Positions 6,224 to 6,290 of a stretch of DNA of 6,290 bases are shown piece by piece. Numbering within the stretch: position 1 is the first letter of the stretch; the number at the start of each line of letters is the position of its first letter. Below the pieces are notes generated by a model. That model made no database searches. It worked only from the letters and a program-made list of their open reading frames with translations, and had not been told where the DNA came from. This DNA is from an uncultured Porphyromonadaceae bacterium. GTDB taxonomy: Bacteria > Bacteroidota > Bacteroidia > Bacteroidales > Muribaculaceae. Made by a program: the position numbers and the translations under genes. The DNA lies in the NCBI GenBank assembly GCA_947175225.1, contig CAMWLX010000215.1:1-6290 (forward strand), read 5' to 3'.

Positions 6224-6290
6224 GTGTCATTTCCCGTTCGCCCCCTGCCCGTTCCATATAAGAGTATCGGAGGATTTTTTTATTCATAGG

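Noticed and set aside
6154..6287. Minus-strand frame starting near the window end (ATG at 6287-6285) that could suggest a convergent gene.
   Set aside because: It reads through the terminator stem and gives a short peptide with no recognisable features.
6224..6290. Possible attachment site or start of a downstream gene after the terminator (GGAGG at 6270-6274 resembles a ribosome site).
   Set aside because: No start codon follows before the window ends and no direct repeat partner is visible at the left end.

Overview
The window looks like chromosomal or mobile-element DNA from a gut-type Bacteroidales (Bacteroides/Parabacteroides-like). The reasons are A/T-rich translation starts with few Shine-Dalgarno sequences, moderate to low GC, a FISUMP (Fib_succ_major) domain of the form common in Bacteroides, and RyR-domain proteins with the 'Y-x-P-Q-P-I' leader familiar from that group. 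All recognisable genes lie on the + strand. I see no transposase, integrase, tRNA, rRNA or CRISPR array.

Layout. A weak Bacteroidetes-type promoter (about 25-56) precedes five genes that all overlap their neighbours (29, 4, 11 and 11 nt), a strong sign of one co-transcribed, translationally coupled operon. They are: (1) 83-574, a 163-aa single-pass membrane protein with a charged cytoplasmic tail; (2) 546-3167, an 873-aa protein with six predicted membrane segments, two TrkA-N/RCK-like Rossmann domains and a C-terminal RyR-like domain; (3) 3164-3718, a sigma-70-family factor; (4) 3708-4655, a 315-aa protein joining an anti-sigma-like N-terminus, a C39-like cysteine protease domain and a RyR domain; (5) 4645-5688, a TIR domain, one transmembrane helix and an extracytoplasmic FISUMP domain. 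After a 169-nt gap with no terminator comes (6) 5858-6148, a free-standing 96-aa RyR protein. A strong intrinsic terminator (6189-6223) closes the cluster. The last 67 bases hold nothing I can identify.

How the parts may work together (inference). The domain set suggests a membrane-linked signalling or defence module. The FISUMP domain outside the inner membrane could sense a surface event and activate the cytoplasmic TIR, which keeps a candidate NADase glutamate. The product, or the fall in NAD, could be read by the three RyR domains and by the Rossmann domains of the channel-like protein. The outputs would be ion flux or membrane change through gene 2, and transcription through the sigma factor, whose neighbour looks like a protease-containing regulator. 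I do not recognise this exact six-gene combination as a named system. The individual domain calls are fairly secure; the connection between them is hypothesis.
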